This document shows positions 13,308 to 21,112 of a stretch of DNA of 22,125 nucleotides, piece by piece. This stretch comes from a virus. Position 1 is the stretch's first letter, and each line of letters opens with the position of its first letter. The DNA lies in IMG/VR virus record IMGVR_UViG_3300042541_003418, positions 1-22,125 of that record, one strand, 5' to 3'. The position numbers and the translations under genes are program-made. A model generated the notes under the pieces. The model searched no databases. It worked only from the letters and a program-made list of their open reading frames with translations, and had not been told where the DNA came from.

Positions 13308-14808
13308 TCTTGAGACGGTCAATCATATCACCGAAAGTGGGCGGGTTTGTCTCCTTGAAAACGAAGTTGTTGAAGGAGAACAGAAGATAGTTCTCACACC
13401 ATTTCTCCACTGTCTTTTTTGTCAAAGCATTCTCCTCTGTAAACTTCACAAGTCTGTCTTTTCCCATCTCGTTCGGCCCCAGTTGGCGCGGGGCTAGGAT
13501 TTTAAGGCTGTGTGTTGCGGATTCAGGGGTAAGCTGGTTCAGCATCACACGGTCGTCCATGGAAAGTTTCTCCAAAAGGTAGATATTAGAGCAGAATTGC
13601 GCGATAGCGTCGGAGCCTGCAATCACCGTAGAGTTCTGCATGCGGCCACCAGCCTTGCTGTCCTCGCCCTCGCGGTTGGCCTGAGCAAAACTGATCATCG
13701 GAATATGCAGCTCCTTCTTTACGAGGTTCTTGTAGGCGTCCACCTTGCCCGCGATCTTCATGGACAGCGACTCCTTGCCTGCATAGTCCGCACCGCTGTT
13801 CAGCTTGAAATAATCCAGCGCGATAATCCCGCGCTTGCTCTTTCCCTTGATGTTCTTGGCGTGCCAGCGGCGCGCCGCGCTTAGTTGCTCTTCAAGGTCC
13901 CAGCCACCGATGTAAACGTGATCGATCTTCTTCCAGAGCGGCGATAACTGATCCATCACTTTCTCAACGCGCTCTTTCATGTCCTTGCGCTTCTTGTAAA
14001 TCTTGTGGCGAATGTAGAACTCCTTGACGCCGCTGAGCGATGCGACAATGCGGCTTTGAACCTCCTCGATTGACAGCTCAGTGTCTAGGATCAGCGCGCG
14101 GACACTATCGTCCTTGTCCATCAGCGCCATCTGTTGGAGCATAGACATCGCAAAACTACTCTTGCCGATCTTCATGCGGGCTACAATGCAGTAGATGCTG
14201 CCCGGGTCGAAGTAGCCGTAGAGATCGTTGTAGGTGGGGAATGGTGAGGGTATGCTAGCAGACTCATACTCATTGGGCTGATTCAGGAAGGCTGGGATTG
14301 TGCCGTAAAGGTCTTGCGGCTCTCTTTCGTCTGAGCCCGAGAATAGGTTGACCTTACTATTGAACGTTCCAGTCACTGCGGCGACCAGCTCCGAGGCCTT
14401 CATGTCCTTGGAGTTTTTGACGAGCAGCTTCATCTGGTCGATGGTCCGATCCAGCTCGCGGCGAATCGTGACCTGCTTGATCTGTTTGGAGATCTCGATA
14501 GCGGCCTTGTCCGAGACCCCATTCAGGTCTGCGATGGCATTCACATAGATCTCAGGCTCAATCACCCCGCCGATCTTGATGTTCAGCCCGTTCAGTTTTT
14601 GGACTAGGATGAAACGGTTGAATGACCCGCCCGCCAGACACGACTGAATGGCGTTGAACACCACGCGGTTAGTCTCGCTGAAATCAGCGGCGGTAATATG
14701 CGGGGTATCAGCCAGCACCGCCCCTTCAGTCCGAATTACTGCTGAGAGAAACTGTTTCTCATAGTCAATAATGTACAGCGATTGGGAAGAGGAGTTGGAT
14801 TGGGACAT
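13240..14808 (-). CDS. dnaB: DnaB-family replicative helicase
   Basis: The 522-residue product has a helical N-terminal DnaB-like domain (about 10-110: IDYEKQFLSAVI, FSETNRVVFNAI), a linker and a RecA-fold motor. Walker A is ARMKIGKSS (210-218), the catalytic Glu is probably Glu244 in LDTELS, and Walker B is GIIALDY with Asp332. A sensor-like segment MISFAQANREG follows (about 376-386). It would unwind DNA 5' to 3' at the phage fork, together with the primase-like protein and the DnaE core. ATG is 113 bases from the dUTPase gene, a gap with a promoter candidate. The 3' end overlaps the HNH gene convergently by 68 bases, so insertion of that island may have replaced the original tail. Confidence 0.9.
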   Translation of the reverse strand: MSQSNSSSQSLYIIDYEKQFLSAVIRTEGAVLADTPHITAADFSETNRVVFNAIQSCLAGGSFNRFILVQKLNGLNIKIGGVIEPEIYVNAIADLNGVSDKAAIEISKQIKQVTIRRELDRTIDQMKLLVKNSKDMKASELVAAVTGTFNSKVNLFSGSDEREPQDLYGTIPAFLNQPNEYESASIPSPFPTYNDLYGYFDPGSIYCIVARMKIGKSSFAMSMLQQMALMDKDDSVRALILDTELSIEEVQSRIVASLSGVKEFYIRHKIYKKRKDMKERVEKVMDQLSPLWKKIDHVYIGGWDLEEQLSAARRWHAKNIKGKSKRGIIALDYFKLNSGADYAGKESLSMKIAGKVDAYKNLVKKELHIPMISFAQANREGEDSKAGGRMQNSTVIAGSDAIAQFCSNIYLLEKLSMDDRVMLNQLTPESATHSLKILAPRQLGPNEMGKDRLVKFTEENALTKKTVEKWCENYLLFSFNNFVFKETNPPTFGDMIDRLKITGVNVQKPVAAEAADGEGFVL

Positions 14809-14870
14809 GCGTAGTTCGATTGGATAGGCCAGCGCGTTTTGTGCGCAAAGCTTTTTGAGATTTCAAGGCG

Positions 14871-14899
14871 ATCCTACAGGGGGTTCCTGCTAGGGTCAA
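14871..14899 (-). promoter_or_regulatory. Promoter candidate of the helicase gene
   Basis: Minus-strand TTGACC (14899-14894), 17-base spacer, TAGGAT (14876-14871), in the gap between dUTPase and helicase. The transcript would have a leader of about 55 bases containing a small hairpin (GCGC at 14832-14835 with 14842-14845). It fits the family seen before dUTPase and primase. Confidence 0.55.
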
Positions 14900-14921
14900 G
14901 CCAAAAGGACGGTCGAGTCGA

Positions 14922-15353
14922 TCAGACTCCAGATGATCCAAAGCCGCCTTGGCCGCGTGTGGTATCCGGTAGTGATTCCACCGTGATGAACTCCGCGAGG
15001 GAGCATGGCAAAATGATAAGCTGGGCGATTCGGTCGCCAGTAGAGATTCTGACGGGCGGAGAACCGAGTGGGGATGCGTTGTAAAGAATTGCTTTCACGG
15101 CCCCTCTGTAAGACGCATCAATGACTCCTGCCATTGTCATAACCCCCGATTTAGCAGCTAGACCGCTCCTCGGTGCGATTTGCCCGTAAAAGCCCTCAGG
15201 GATGGCCAAGGATAAGCCTGTTTCAATGGCGATGCGGTCACCGGGGTGAAGAACGTAGTTTTCAACAGCGTGGAGATCGGCTCCAGCGTCTGTTGGGCAG
15301 GCGCGCTTGGGCATCTTGGCGGCTACGTGAGTAAGGGTAATGGGAATAGTCAT
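14922..15353 (-). CDS. dut: Trimeric dUTPase
   Basis: Deoxyuridine 5'-triphosphate nucleotidohydrolase of 143 residues, the usual trimeric size. All five motifs are visible in order: DAGADL (22-27), PRSG (61-64), GVIDASYRG (76-84) with the catalytic Asp79, GDRIAQLI (106-113), and the flexible C-terminal RGQGGFGSSG (133-142). It converts dUTP to dUMP and pyrophosphate, keeping uracil out of phage DNA and supplying dUMP to ThyX, which is encoded further along. The start is fixed by a promoter whose -10 lies exactly 7 bases before the ATG, implying a leaderless message. Confidence 0.95.
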   Translation of the reverse strand: MTIPITLTHVAAKMPKRACPTDAGADLHAVENYVLHPGDRIAIETGLSLAIPEGFYGQIAPRSGLAAKSGVMTMAGVIDASYRGAVKAILYNASPLGSPPVRISTGDRIAQLIILPCSLAEFITVESLPDTTRGQGGFGSSGV

Positions 15354-15388
15354 TCGGGAAACCCTAGGGGATTAGCGCGCCTTGTCAA
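15354..15388 (-). promoter_or_regulatory. Promoter, leaderless type, of the dUTPase gene
   Basis: Minus-strand TTGACA (15388-15383), 16-base spacer, TAGGGT (15366-15361), then 7 bases to the ATG at 15353. Transcription would start at the start codon itself. It is the clearest example of the repeated arrangement in this window, lying in the short gap after the metallophosphoesterase gene. Confidence 0.65.
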
Positions 15389-15391
15389 GTC

Positions 15392-16657
15392 CTATTCCTT
15401 CGCGTAGTGGTACAAATGAGAGTGTAGCCCCTCATCCTTGTGGAAAAGGAATCCTTCGGCGGCTTTGATATTGCCTACGTAGCCCTGTGCGGTGTGCCAG
15501 AAATCGCTGCCGGACAGGGAGGCTAAAGTGCGGACCTTGACACCCTTTTCCTCCATGCACGCTTCACCGTGACGGTGGCCGCAATGCCACTCGTGGAAAA
15601 TGCATTCGGCCCAGTCTTGGCGGCGCTCTGTCGCACCGAGCATCGGGAGATCCTTCAGCTTTTCCTTGTCTGAGTGGGTCAGCCCGATAACCGTGTTACC
15701 GTAGCGATAGTATTTGCGGAGCACCGGGGAGTTGTCCACTGTCACGGAAGGGTCGGCGTGATACCAGCATTCCAGCGCGTCACCGAGGTGAAACATCGAG
15801 TTGCTATCGTGGTTGCCCACCACCACAACAATATCTACCGGAGCCACGGTCTTGAGGTATTCAACGGCTTCAACGAGCAGTTTGCGACCTTCCCGAAAGA
15901 TGCGGGAGAAGCGGCTGTCGGCGTCTTGTCGAGTGCCGAGTGTGGTGGTCACTTCCCCAGTGTCGATATGGAGGAAATCATTGCCGACTGGAAACAGGAT
16001 CTTGTTGATCTTGCCCTGTTTCTGGGCCTTGGTCACCAGTCCATGAATGGCCGCGATAAAGCGTTTGGCGGCAATCTTGCTGTCGTAGTTCTCGCCGCAC
16101 TCTTCATCCCAGCCGAGCTTGCCGAAATGCAAGTCAAATGCAGCGATCTCCAAAAGGATTTCTCCGCCGTTGTCCTTTGTCGCCCCTTTAGGCTGAATAG
16201 GTCTTACGAAAGCCTTGAAATCGGCTTTGAGCTGCTCAATCTCGTTCTTAGTTAAGACATCTACGACCTTCTTCGAGAACCGAGCATTCCAGCCGAACCC
16301 TGTCTTGCCGCCCCGCACCGAGAACCCGCGAGGCTCCCATTTGTCGGTGTCCACTCCGCATAGCTCCACGACTTCCTCCAGCGTTTTCGCTTTGGACTCG
16401 TGAACCTGAACCTCGTAGGTGTCGGACTCTGGTTCGCCCTTGGGCAAATCGTCCCCGGCATGCTTGCCCGCTGGTAGACCAGCCGCATTCAGAATCTTGC
16501 GCGCCCACTCGTTTTTCTGTGACTTGCTGACACCCAGAGCCTTAGCGAGGTAGTCCTTCGCAGACTTCACACTGGTCGTCCGATGCAGATTGAGGAATTT
16601 TGTAATGACGTATTCGGTCAGACGTGGATGCTGCAAGGTGTCAGTTGTGTTAGTCAT
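15392..16657 (-). CDS. Calcineurin-like metallophosphoesterase
   Basis: I start at the ATG at 16657 (MTNTTDTLQ), 421 residues; a longer frame to 16741 adds a low-complexity Arg-rich leader that overlaps a promoter-like element. Residues 1-60 look like a helical DNA-binding or scaffold region (SAKDYLAKALGVSKSQKNEW). The catalytic domain follows with the family's metal ligands: FDLHFG (Asp175, His177), GND (225-227), GNHD (281-284), GLTHSD (His about 328) and GHRH (360-363). These bind two metal ions and hydrolyse phosphoesters. Relatives in phages occur in replication modules, and nuclease or phosphodiesterase activity on nucleic acids is possible but not shown. Confidence 0.85.
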   Translation of the reverse strand: MTNTTDTLQHPRLTEYVITKFLNLHRTTSVKSAKDYLAKALGVSKSQKNEWARKILNAAGLPAGKHAGDDLPKGEPESDTYEVQVHESKAKTLEEVVELCGVDTDKWEPRGFSVRGGKTGFGWNARFSKKVVDVLTKNEIEQLKADFKAFVRPIQPKGATKDNGGEILLEIAAFDLHFGKLGWDEECGENYDSKIAAKRFIAAIHGLVTKAQKQGKINKILFPVGNDFLHIDTGEVTTTLGTRQDADSRFSRIFREGRKLLVEAVEYLKTVAPVDIVVVVGNHDSNSMFHLGDALECWYHADPSVTVDNSPVLRKYYRYGNTVIGLTHSDKEKLKDLPMLGATERRQDWAECIFHEWHCGHRHGEACMEEKGVKVRTLASLSGSDFWHTAQGYVGNIKAAEGFLFHKDEGLHSHLYHYAKE

Positions 16658-16782
16658 GTGTGAGTGAAGGGGAATTTTGGGGCCTTTATTATTGAGCTGA
16701 TCGGCGCGCCGGTCGGCTAGGATCGGTCGTCGGTCGGTCAAATGTCAGTCTATTAAGGTTACACGGAAAGTCGAGAGATTTC
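16658..16782 (-). promoter_or_regulatory. Intergenic gap with a weak promoter candidate
   Basis: Minus-strand TTGACC (16741-16736), 16-base spacer, TAGCCG (16719-16714), the latter a poor -10. The same gap carries the 11-mer TTACACGGAAA (16759-16769), also present at 2114-2124. A small GAGA-AATC-TCTC hairpin lies beside it. No gene is seen. Confidence 0.3.
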
Positions 16783-17094
16783 TCACTCTAATTCCGCGCG
16801 TTTGACCCAGAGGTCTTCTAGATCCTTGGTGAGACCGGGTGATGCGCGCTCTGCGGCGGCTATTTCCTTGATGACGTAATGTGCGACTACCCAGTTGATT
16901 GGGCGAGTAGTGATTGATAGGGACACCGCCATGCGAGTCGCGCGCCATGGGCCTTTCGGGATACATGGCCAGTTGTAAAGGATTTTGGACCACATCCACA
17001 TGGCCCAGAAGTAGAGCGTGGGGATGGCCAACGCGCAGACTGAGATCAGGCCGACCCAGCCGAGAACGATGATAGAGGTGTCAAGAGTTTCCAT
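16783..17094 (-). CDS. Small membrane-anchored protein, 103 residues
   Basis: The start at METLDTSII (17094) leaves 5 bases after the previous stop; the longer frame overlaps that gene. Residues 7-38 are strongly hydrophobic (IIVLGWVGLISVCALAIP, then LYFWAMWMW) and predict one long or two short membrane helices. The remainder is basic then acidic (RATRMAV, then IKEIAAAERA) and probably faces the cytoplasm. No lysis or transport motif is visible. It is co-directional with the recombinase and neighbouring genes. Confidence 0.65.
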   Translation of the reverse strand: METLDTSIIVLGWVGLISVCALAIPTLYFWAMWMWSKILYNWPCIPKGPWRATRMAVSLSITTRPINWVVAHYVIKEIAAAERASPGLTKDLEDLWVKRAELE

Positions 17095-17099
17095 GAATG

Positions 17100-17390
17100 C
17101 TATTTTCGGCGATACCGAACCCCCAGAATTATTCTCTGCGCCCAGCGGTGGAGAAAGCAGGGGGCGCGACTGATCCTGCAAGTGAGAGAGTAGTAATCGC
17201 CGGTTGGCGCGCAATCCCAGATCGGTTCTGGAAACGTGCGGATTGTCATCGGTCCGGATTTCTCATCTTTGCGGATGTTCGAGGGCAAATAGCCAAGGAG
17301 ATAGATGATCAGGTTGTTCATGGTGTAAATCAGCAGCCGCTGCCCGATTGGGTTAAAAAATGGGTCAGACGGGCGCGAGGCATTGGTCAT
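17100..17390 (-). CDS. Hypothetical protein, about 96 residues
   Basis: The ATG at 17390 follows the upstream stop by 5 bases. The product begins MTNASRPSDPFFNPIGQR, has a moderately hydrophobic segment (LLIYTMNNLIIYLLGYLP, about 19-36) that may sit in or on a membrane, and ends basic (RIILGVRYRRK). The C-terminal half has Cys at about 63, 74 and 80 without a known motif. No family is recognised. The tight spacing to both neighbours supports a real gene in the same operon. Confidence 0.55.
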   Translation of the reverse strand: MTNASRPSDPFFNPIGQRLLIYTMNNLIIYLLGYLPSNIRKDEKSGPMTIRTFPEPIWDCAPTGDYYSLTCRISRAPCFLHRWAQRIILGVRYRRK

Positions 17391-17395
17391 AGGAT

Positions 17396-17815
17396 TTACA
17401 GTGTCACCCCATGCTTCTCCAGAAACATCTTGGCGGTCAAGTCTGCGAGGTCTTCGTCGCCGAGTTCGATGAGGGTGAAGCCATTCTGAGCGCACCAGTC
17501 GATCTTGGATAAATCCCGGGCTACGGCGCGACCGAACTTGTGGCGGTTTTTATGGAAGAAGGGGTTGAAGGCGTGAGAGCCGGATGGGCTGATTTCCACC
17601 GCGAGGCGGCGCGTGAGGTTTATCAGGTCAATCCTCATCTTTGTCCCGGGCACGCGCAGCTCTTCCAAAACCACGTGGCTCCTCCAGTAGGGCCGCAGGA
17701 ACGCTTTGACAGCGGCCTGCGGCTTGGAGACTTCACGCTTAGGCTCCCAATTGATCAGGTATTCCGTCACGTTGACGTTTACCTGAATTTTGGAATTGGG
17801 CTTAAAGAATTTCAC
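17396..17815 (-). CDS. Possible PD-(D/E)XK-type nuclease, 139 residues
   Basis: The core LRVPGTKMRIDLINLTRR followed by LAVEISPSGSH (about 53-81) has the strand-Asp-strand-Glu pattern of restriction-endonuclease-like folds: Asp at about 63, Glu at about 74. The usual Lys two residues after the Glu is Ser here, which would be atypical, although Vsr-like and resolvase-type enzymes also deviate. The helix KNRHKFGRAVARDLSKIDWCAQNGF and the strand TLIELGDED fit the rest of such a fold. A small nuclease or Holliday-junction resolvase beside the recombinase would make sense. The start is GTG, 6 bases after the recombinase stop. The function remains tentative. Confidence 0.5.
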   Translation of the reverse strand: MKFFKPNSKIQVNVNVTEYLINWEPKREVSKPQAAVKAFLRPYWRSHVVLEELRVPGTKMRIDLINLTRRLAVEISPSGSHAFNPFFHKNRHKFGRAVARDLSKIDWCAQNGFTLIELGDEDLADLTAKMFLEKHGVTL

Positions 17816-17821
17816 ACGCGA

Positions 17822-18991
17822 TTAGCCCTGATTGGTGATCAGCGTGGAGAATTTTTTGTAGAGGAATTTTGCGACATTGGGCTTGCCCTCAAGAAGGGCG
17901 TAGACTTTGTCCATGCCTTGGATCTTATCGGGTAGCTCTTCGCCGGTTGCCTCTTTGATCTCCTCGCGGAGCTTCTCATCCACTTTGAGCCACGATCCAG
18001 ATTTTTCCAGCATGGACCAGCCGACCATCAGCTCAACGATTTCTCGCTCGATCCAGATGGCATTTCCGACACGACCTTTTTTGATCGGGATTTTGACTTT
18101 GGTTCCACTGACATCCGTTCCAGATTTCTTGATCTCAATTGTGGAGTAGACACCCACGGTCTTATTCTTCATGTAATCCGGCTTCTCACTGGGGTTCTCC
18201 AGAATGTTGTCTCCGCCATATCGGGGAAGATATTGAAAGACGTAGTCACTCTGGTGGGCGATGGCGTTTCCACCAGATGTTTCTGCTTGGCGCGGCGCAG
18301 CTGGGGCATAAGGGTCCAGCTTGATATCCGCGCTGTATTGACCCGTAACGAGCAAGAGCACGTCGTAGTGAGTGATGGGCAAGCCAAGGCGGCGGAATAA
18401 GATCTTGGTCAGCGCAGGCACACCAGCGACCTTGACGTTATCGGCCTTTTCGGCCCAGAGTGCCTTGCTCTTGTCCGAGCGCAACATGAGACCATCCAAG
18501 CTGTCGAGAATGACGCAGAGATGCTCCCCAGCCTCATGCATCTGGGGGATGAGAGTCTCAAGGAGGTCAGCGAAAACCTCGAAGATATTGACCGGGAAAA
18601 CGAATACTGTGCCGACTTCCCACTCTGCGGCGGAGAATACGAATTTCATGCCACTACGGGCGATGATCTCGGGGGTCAGCCGCGCCTCGGCCTTAAAATA
18701 GATAGTCTTGGACTTGGGCATCGTGTCCATGTAGTTTTGGGCAATGACGAAGGATTCACTGGTCTTTCCCAGCTCAGCGCCTTTGCCGACCAAGCGGACT
18801 ACGCCACCGCTGCGGATAGTAACGAGGCTGTCGAGAATCAGACTGCCTGTGGAGATAGGAGTGTGCTTGGGCTGAATGAAAGCGAAATGCTCTGCCTTGT
18901 TGTTGTCAAGGAAGGAGCTGAGAAAGTCCTTGGATGAGACTTCTGCCTGCTCGTCTTTTGGTGCGGTCTTAGCGGGGGATGATTTGGCCAT
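17822..18991 (-). CDS. RecA/UvsX-like recombinase
   Basis: The 389-residue product has a RecA-fold ATPase core. Walker A is GKGAELGKTS (69-78) and Walker B ends at Asp163 in LCVILDSLDG. Downstream, ADIKLDPYAPAAPRQAETSGGNAI (about 220-243) corresponds to the RecA L2/Gly-rich region, and the domain continues through IEIKKSGTDVSG to a C-terminal helical region. It would load on single-stranded DNA and drive homologous pairing for phage recombination and replication restart, with the PD-(D/E)XK nuclease and helicase in the window. The first 25 residues are a charged Lys/Ala/Glu tail. ATG has no obvious ribosome-binding site. Confidence 0.85.
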   Translation of the reverse strand: MAKSSPAKTAPKDEQAEVSSKDFLSSFLDNNKAEHFAFIQPKHTPISTGSLILDSLVTIRSGGVVRLVGKGAELGKTSESFVIAQNYMDTMPKSKTIYFKAEARLTPEIIARSGMKFVFSAAEWEVGTVFVFPVNIFEVFADLLETLIPQMHEAGEHLCVILDSLDGLMLRSDKSKALWAEKADNVKVAGVPALTKILFRRLGLPITHYDVLLLVTGQYSADIKLDPYAPAAPRQAETSGGNAIAHQSDYVFQYLPRYGGDNILENPSEKPDYMKNKTVGVYSTIEIKKSGTDVSGTKVKIPIKKGRVGNAIWIEREIVELMVGWSMLEKSGSWLKVDEKLREEIKEATGEELPDKIQGMDKVYALLEGKPNVAKFLYKKFSTLITNQG

Positions 18992-19019
18992 GTGATAGTG
19001 TGGTGTAAAATATTGTGGG

Positions 19020-19469
19020 TTAGTCTGATGTGGAGTCCGCCCAGTCTATCGGGCTGATCCTGCGGCGGCTCAGCTCTGGCGGCAGATCCCGCGTTTTCAC
19101 GGGCTCGTCCACGAAAGACAGGTCTTCTGCGATCATAGGGAAAGCCGCGATGGAGTCAAGAGGATTCTGTGCTTTCCCTTGATTCTTCTCAAACCAGTGC
19201 AGCCGCCACTTCTTCTCCAGCTCCTGCTTGCCGCTCTGGGAGAGGAAGAAACAGAGGCTGTTTAGGTCTAGAGGAATGCGGAGAGAGAGCCAGAATGAGG
19301 GACTTGGGTAGGTGAGTAGAAGCCCTTTGAGGATTCTCAACTCATTCTTGAGGAACTTGGGGTCCTTGGTCGCGCCCGGGTGGCCGCGCAGGAGCCAGTT
19401 GAGAATCTGGATTTTCACGCCATACGGCACGATGCCGGGTTTGCGCGCTGGAGGCTTGCAAGATTTCAT
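19020..19469 (-). CDS. Hypothetical phage protein, 149 residues
   Basis: No family is recognised. The N terminus is basic (MKSCKPPARKPG). A helical region (about 18-50: VKIQILNWLLRG, then FLKNELRILKGLLL) is followed by an aromatic segment, a Trp-rich helix (KKWRLHWFEKN, about 85-95) and an acidic, Pro-rich tail. It could bind nucleic acid through the basic parts. Its ATG overlaps the stop of the 52-residue gene as ATGA and the recombinase gene follows after 28 bases, so it belongs to the same transcription unit. Confidence 0.7.
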   Translation of the reverse strand: MKSCKPPARKPGIVPYGVKIQILNWLLRGHPGATKDPKFLKNELRILKGLLLTYPSPSFWLSLRIPLDLNSLCFFLSQSGKQELEKKWRLHWFEKNQGKAQNPLDSIAAFPMIAEDLSFVDEPVKTRDLPPELSRRRISPIDWADSTSD

Positions 19470-19624
19470 GGGGCGTTTCCCGCCTGCCGCTCCATGAGCC
19501 CTTGAATCACTTCATTGCTCAATACCCAGAAGTTTTCCTGACCATTCATCTGGAGAACGCGAATCGAAGAAAACCCACCGGGGTAAGACCTATGGAAAAT
19601 GATTTTGAAGTGATTAGGGATCAT
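19466..19624 (-). CDS. Short gene, 52 residues, between thyX and the unknown gene
   Basis: This gene is easy to miss because of its length. Its ATG overlaps the thyX stop as ATGA and its own stop overlaps the next ATG as ATGA, so it fills exactly the gap between two coupled genes. The product starts MIPNHFKIIFHRSYPGGFSS, has alternating strand-like stretches (SIRVLQMNGQENFWVL) and ends in a helix (SNEVIQGLMERQ). The pattern suggests a small beta-rich fold. The family is unknown. The double overlap is the main support. Confidence 0.75.
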   Translation of the reverse strand: MIPNHFKIIFHRSYPGGFSSIRVLQMNGQENFWVLSNEVIQGLMERQAGNAP

Positions 19625-20292
19625 GGGGTGGCGGGAATATTGCTAGAATCGGTCGCGCTGTCAAGCCCAAAGGCGCGGATTGTCTCCGCGAACGGCGCGC
19701 CCTCTATGGCGACGACCTGCCTCAGCATCTCTGCGGCAATCTCTCGAATCTCCTTTTGAGCGTCGATTTTGTTGCGGAGATGGAGAAAGTGGTAGAACGA
19801 GCGGAAGTTGAACATAATGTCCACGGTAGATTGGGTGTTGTAGCCACGGAAGAAGCGGGCCGACTCCTTGGCGCGCTTTCGGTCGATTCCGTGCGACTCC
19901 AAAGCCTTTAGACTGCTATGGTAAAGATCCAAGCCTTTTTGAGTGTGCTCTTCAAGGGCCTGCTGAAGGTGTAGCGGCCAATCCTCTGGGATGTAAAACG
20001 AGTCTTCCTTGATCTCCTTGTAACGCGCAGACTCACCATTGATAGAGATTCCGATTCTGTGCTTGAGCTTATGGATATGGCTAGCAACCTCGGACTTCAC
20101 GAGGAAGTGAAGCGAGGATTTCTCAAAGGGCGTATGATGCCCAGCCTCCGCCAGCTGTTTGAGGAGCTTTGGAATTCTAGCGCGCTTCTCAGGAGTGATA
20201 TCACGGCTGGTGGAAGTCCAAGCGGATAGCGCGTGGGCTTCGTCACCGCCATACCAGCCGATGAGTTCTACGGTGTTTTTGTGCTCGCTCAT
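19621..20292 (-). CDS. thyX: Flavin-dependent thymidylate synthase ThyX
   Basis: I start at the ATG at 20292 (MSEHKNTVEL), which follows a strong GAGGAGG ribosome-binding site; the longer frame runs into the kinase gene. The 223-residue product has GHHTPFEKS (51-59), the ThyX signature KHRIGISINGESARY (77-91, a variant of RHRxxSxNxxSxR with Lys for the first Arg and one extra residue), IMFNFRSFYHFLHLR (158-172) and AQKEIR (177-182). It methylates dUMP to dTMP using FAD, NADPH and methylene-tetrahydrofolate. With dUTPase in the same window it forms a dTMP supply route. The stop overlaps the next small gene by ATGA. Confidence 0.9.
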   Translation of the reverse strand: MSEHKNTVELIGWYGGDEAHALSAWTSTSRDITPEKRARIPKLLKQLAEAGHHTPFEKSSLHFLVKSEVASHIHKLKHRIGISINGESARYKEIKEDSFYIPEDWPLHLQQALEEHTQKGLDLYHSSLKALESHGIDRKRAKESARFFRGYNTQSTVDIMFNFRSFYHFLHLRNKIDAQKEIREIAAEMLRQVVAIEGAPFAETIRAFGLDSATDSSNIPATP

Positions 20293-20293
20293 G

Positions 20294-21112
20294 TTAGACA
20301 ACCTCCTCTGCTTTGACCGCCACGACCCCACGCTTAGACACGGCAATACGAGCGGCCATGCACGCGTAGTCCACGGCCTCGAAAAGCTCGCTGCCCTTGT
20401 ATTTGGCGAGGTAAAGGGCTAGTGCAGAAAGGAAGGTGTCCCCGGCTCCAGCCACGGATGAGACCTCAATGGAATCAACGGCAACCATCACATCTGGCTT
20501 GCCGTCTTTCCCTGTGATTCTCGCGCCCTTGTCTCCCAAGGTGACGATAAGGGTCCCGCAGAAATCCTGCGGTGACATGACCCCCGCCTTGATATGTTCG
20601 CCGTACTCCTTGGAGTTGATCTTCACGATGTCAATGTCCTTGGACCATTCTCCGAGGATGGCCTTCGTGTCCATGAACGTAGGAATGCCCGCCTCTTTGC
20701 AATATTCAGCGATGTTTGTGACAGTCCGATTCGGCAGAAAGCCTTTGGCATAACTGGAGATGACTACCGCGCTCCACTGTTCTGAACGCAGCTTCTGTTC
20801 CAGCCACGTTTCATCCACGGATTCCGCCACGTCATTCTCGTCTACTCTCAGGATCATCTGGCCGGACTGCGCGTCAACGTAGCGGGTTTTGATAATTGAC
20901 TTGAGCTGGCAGACTAGGTCTACGCGGTCGGCCCCAAGAGACAGGAGGTTGGCGCGGACGTTGCCCGCCATGCCGAAGTTCTCGGTGGTTTTCGCTGGGT
21001 TGAGTACAGCGACTGGGGCCTCAGGACACAGGCGAGTGGCGGACCCCAGAACCCAGCGATCATAGCAGATCTCGCCGATTACGAGGATGTTGATAGGATT
21101 GACCTCGCTCAC
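20294..21112 (-). CDS. PfkB-family sugar kinase, HldE kinase-like
   Basis: The product is a ribokinase-fold kinase of 272 residues. Its N-terminal region INILVIGEICYDRWVLG, the Gly-rich NFGMAGNVRANLLSLG (45-60) and the RYVDAQSGQMILRVDEND segment (77-94) follow the D-glycero-D-manno-heptose-7-phosphate kinase domain of HldE/RfaE. The signature GAGDTF begins at 222, with catalytic Asp225. The adenylyltransferase half of HldE is absent. It would phosphorylate a heptose phosphate or related sugar for surface polysaccharide or sugar-nucleotide synthesis. The start is GTG overlapping the dehydratase stop (GTGA), so the two act in one unit. Substrate specificity is uncertain. Confidence 0.8.
   Translation of the reverse strand: MSEVNPINILVIGEICYDRWVLGSATRLCPEAPVAVLNPAKTTENFGMAGNVRANLLSLGADRVDLVCQLKSIIKTRYVDAQSGQMILRVDENDVAESVDETWLEQKLRSEQWSAVVISSYAKGFLPNRTVTNIAEYCKEAGIPTFMDTKAILGEWSKDIDIVKINSKEYGEHIKAGVMSPQDFCGTLIVTLGDKGARITGKDGKPDVMVAVDSIEVSSVAGAGDTFLSALALYLAKYKGSELFEAVDYACMAARIAVSKRGVVAVKAEEVV

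Noticed and set aside
16658-16741. N-terminal extension of the metallophosphoesterase
   Set aside because: The extension uses a TTG start, is Arg/Asp-rich low complexity and covers a promoter-like element.
19502-19759. Plus-strand frame of 85 codons
   Set aside because: It is antisense to thyX and to the 52-residue gene, which has far better overlap evidence.
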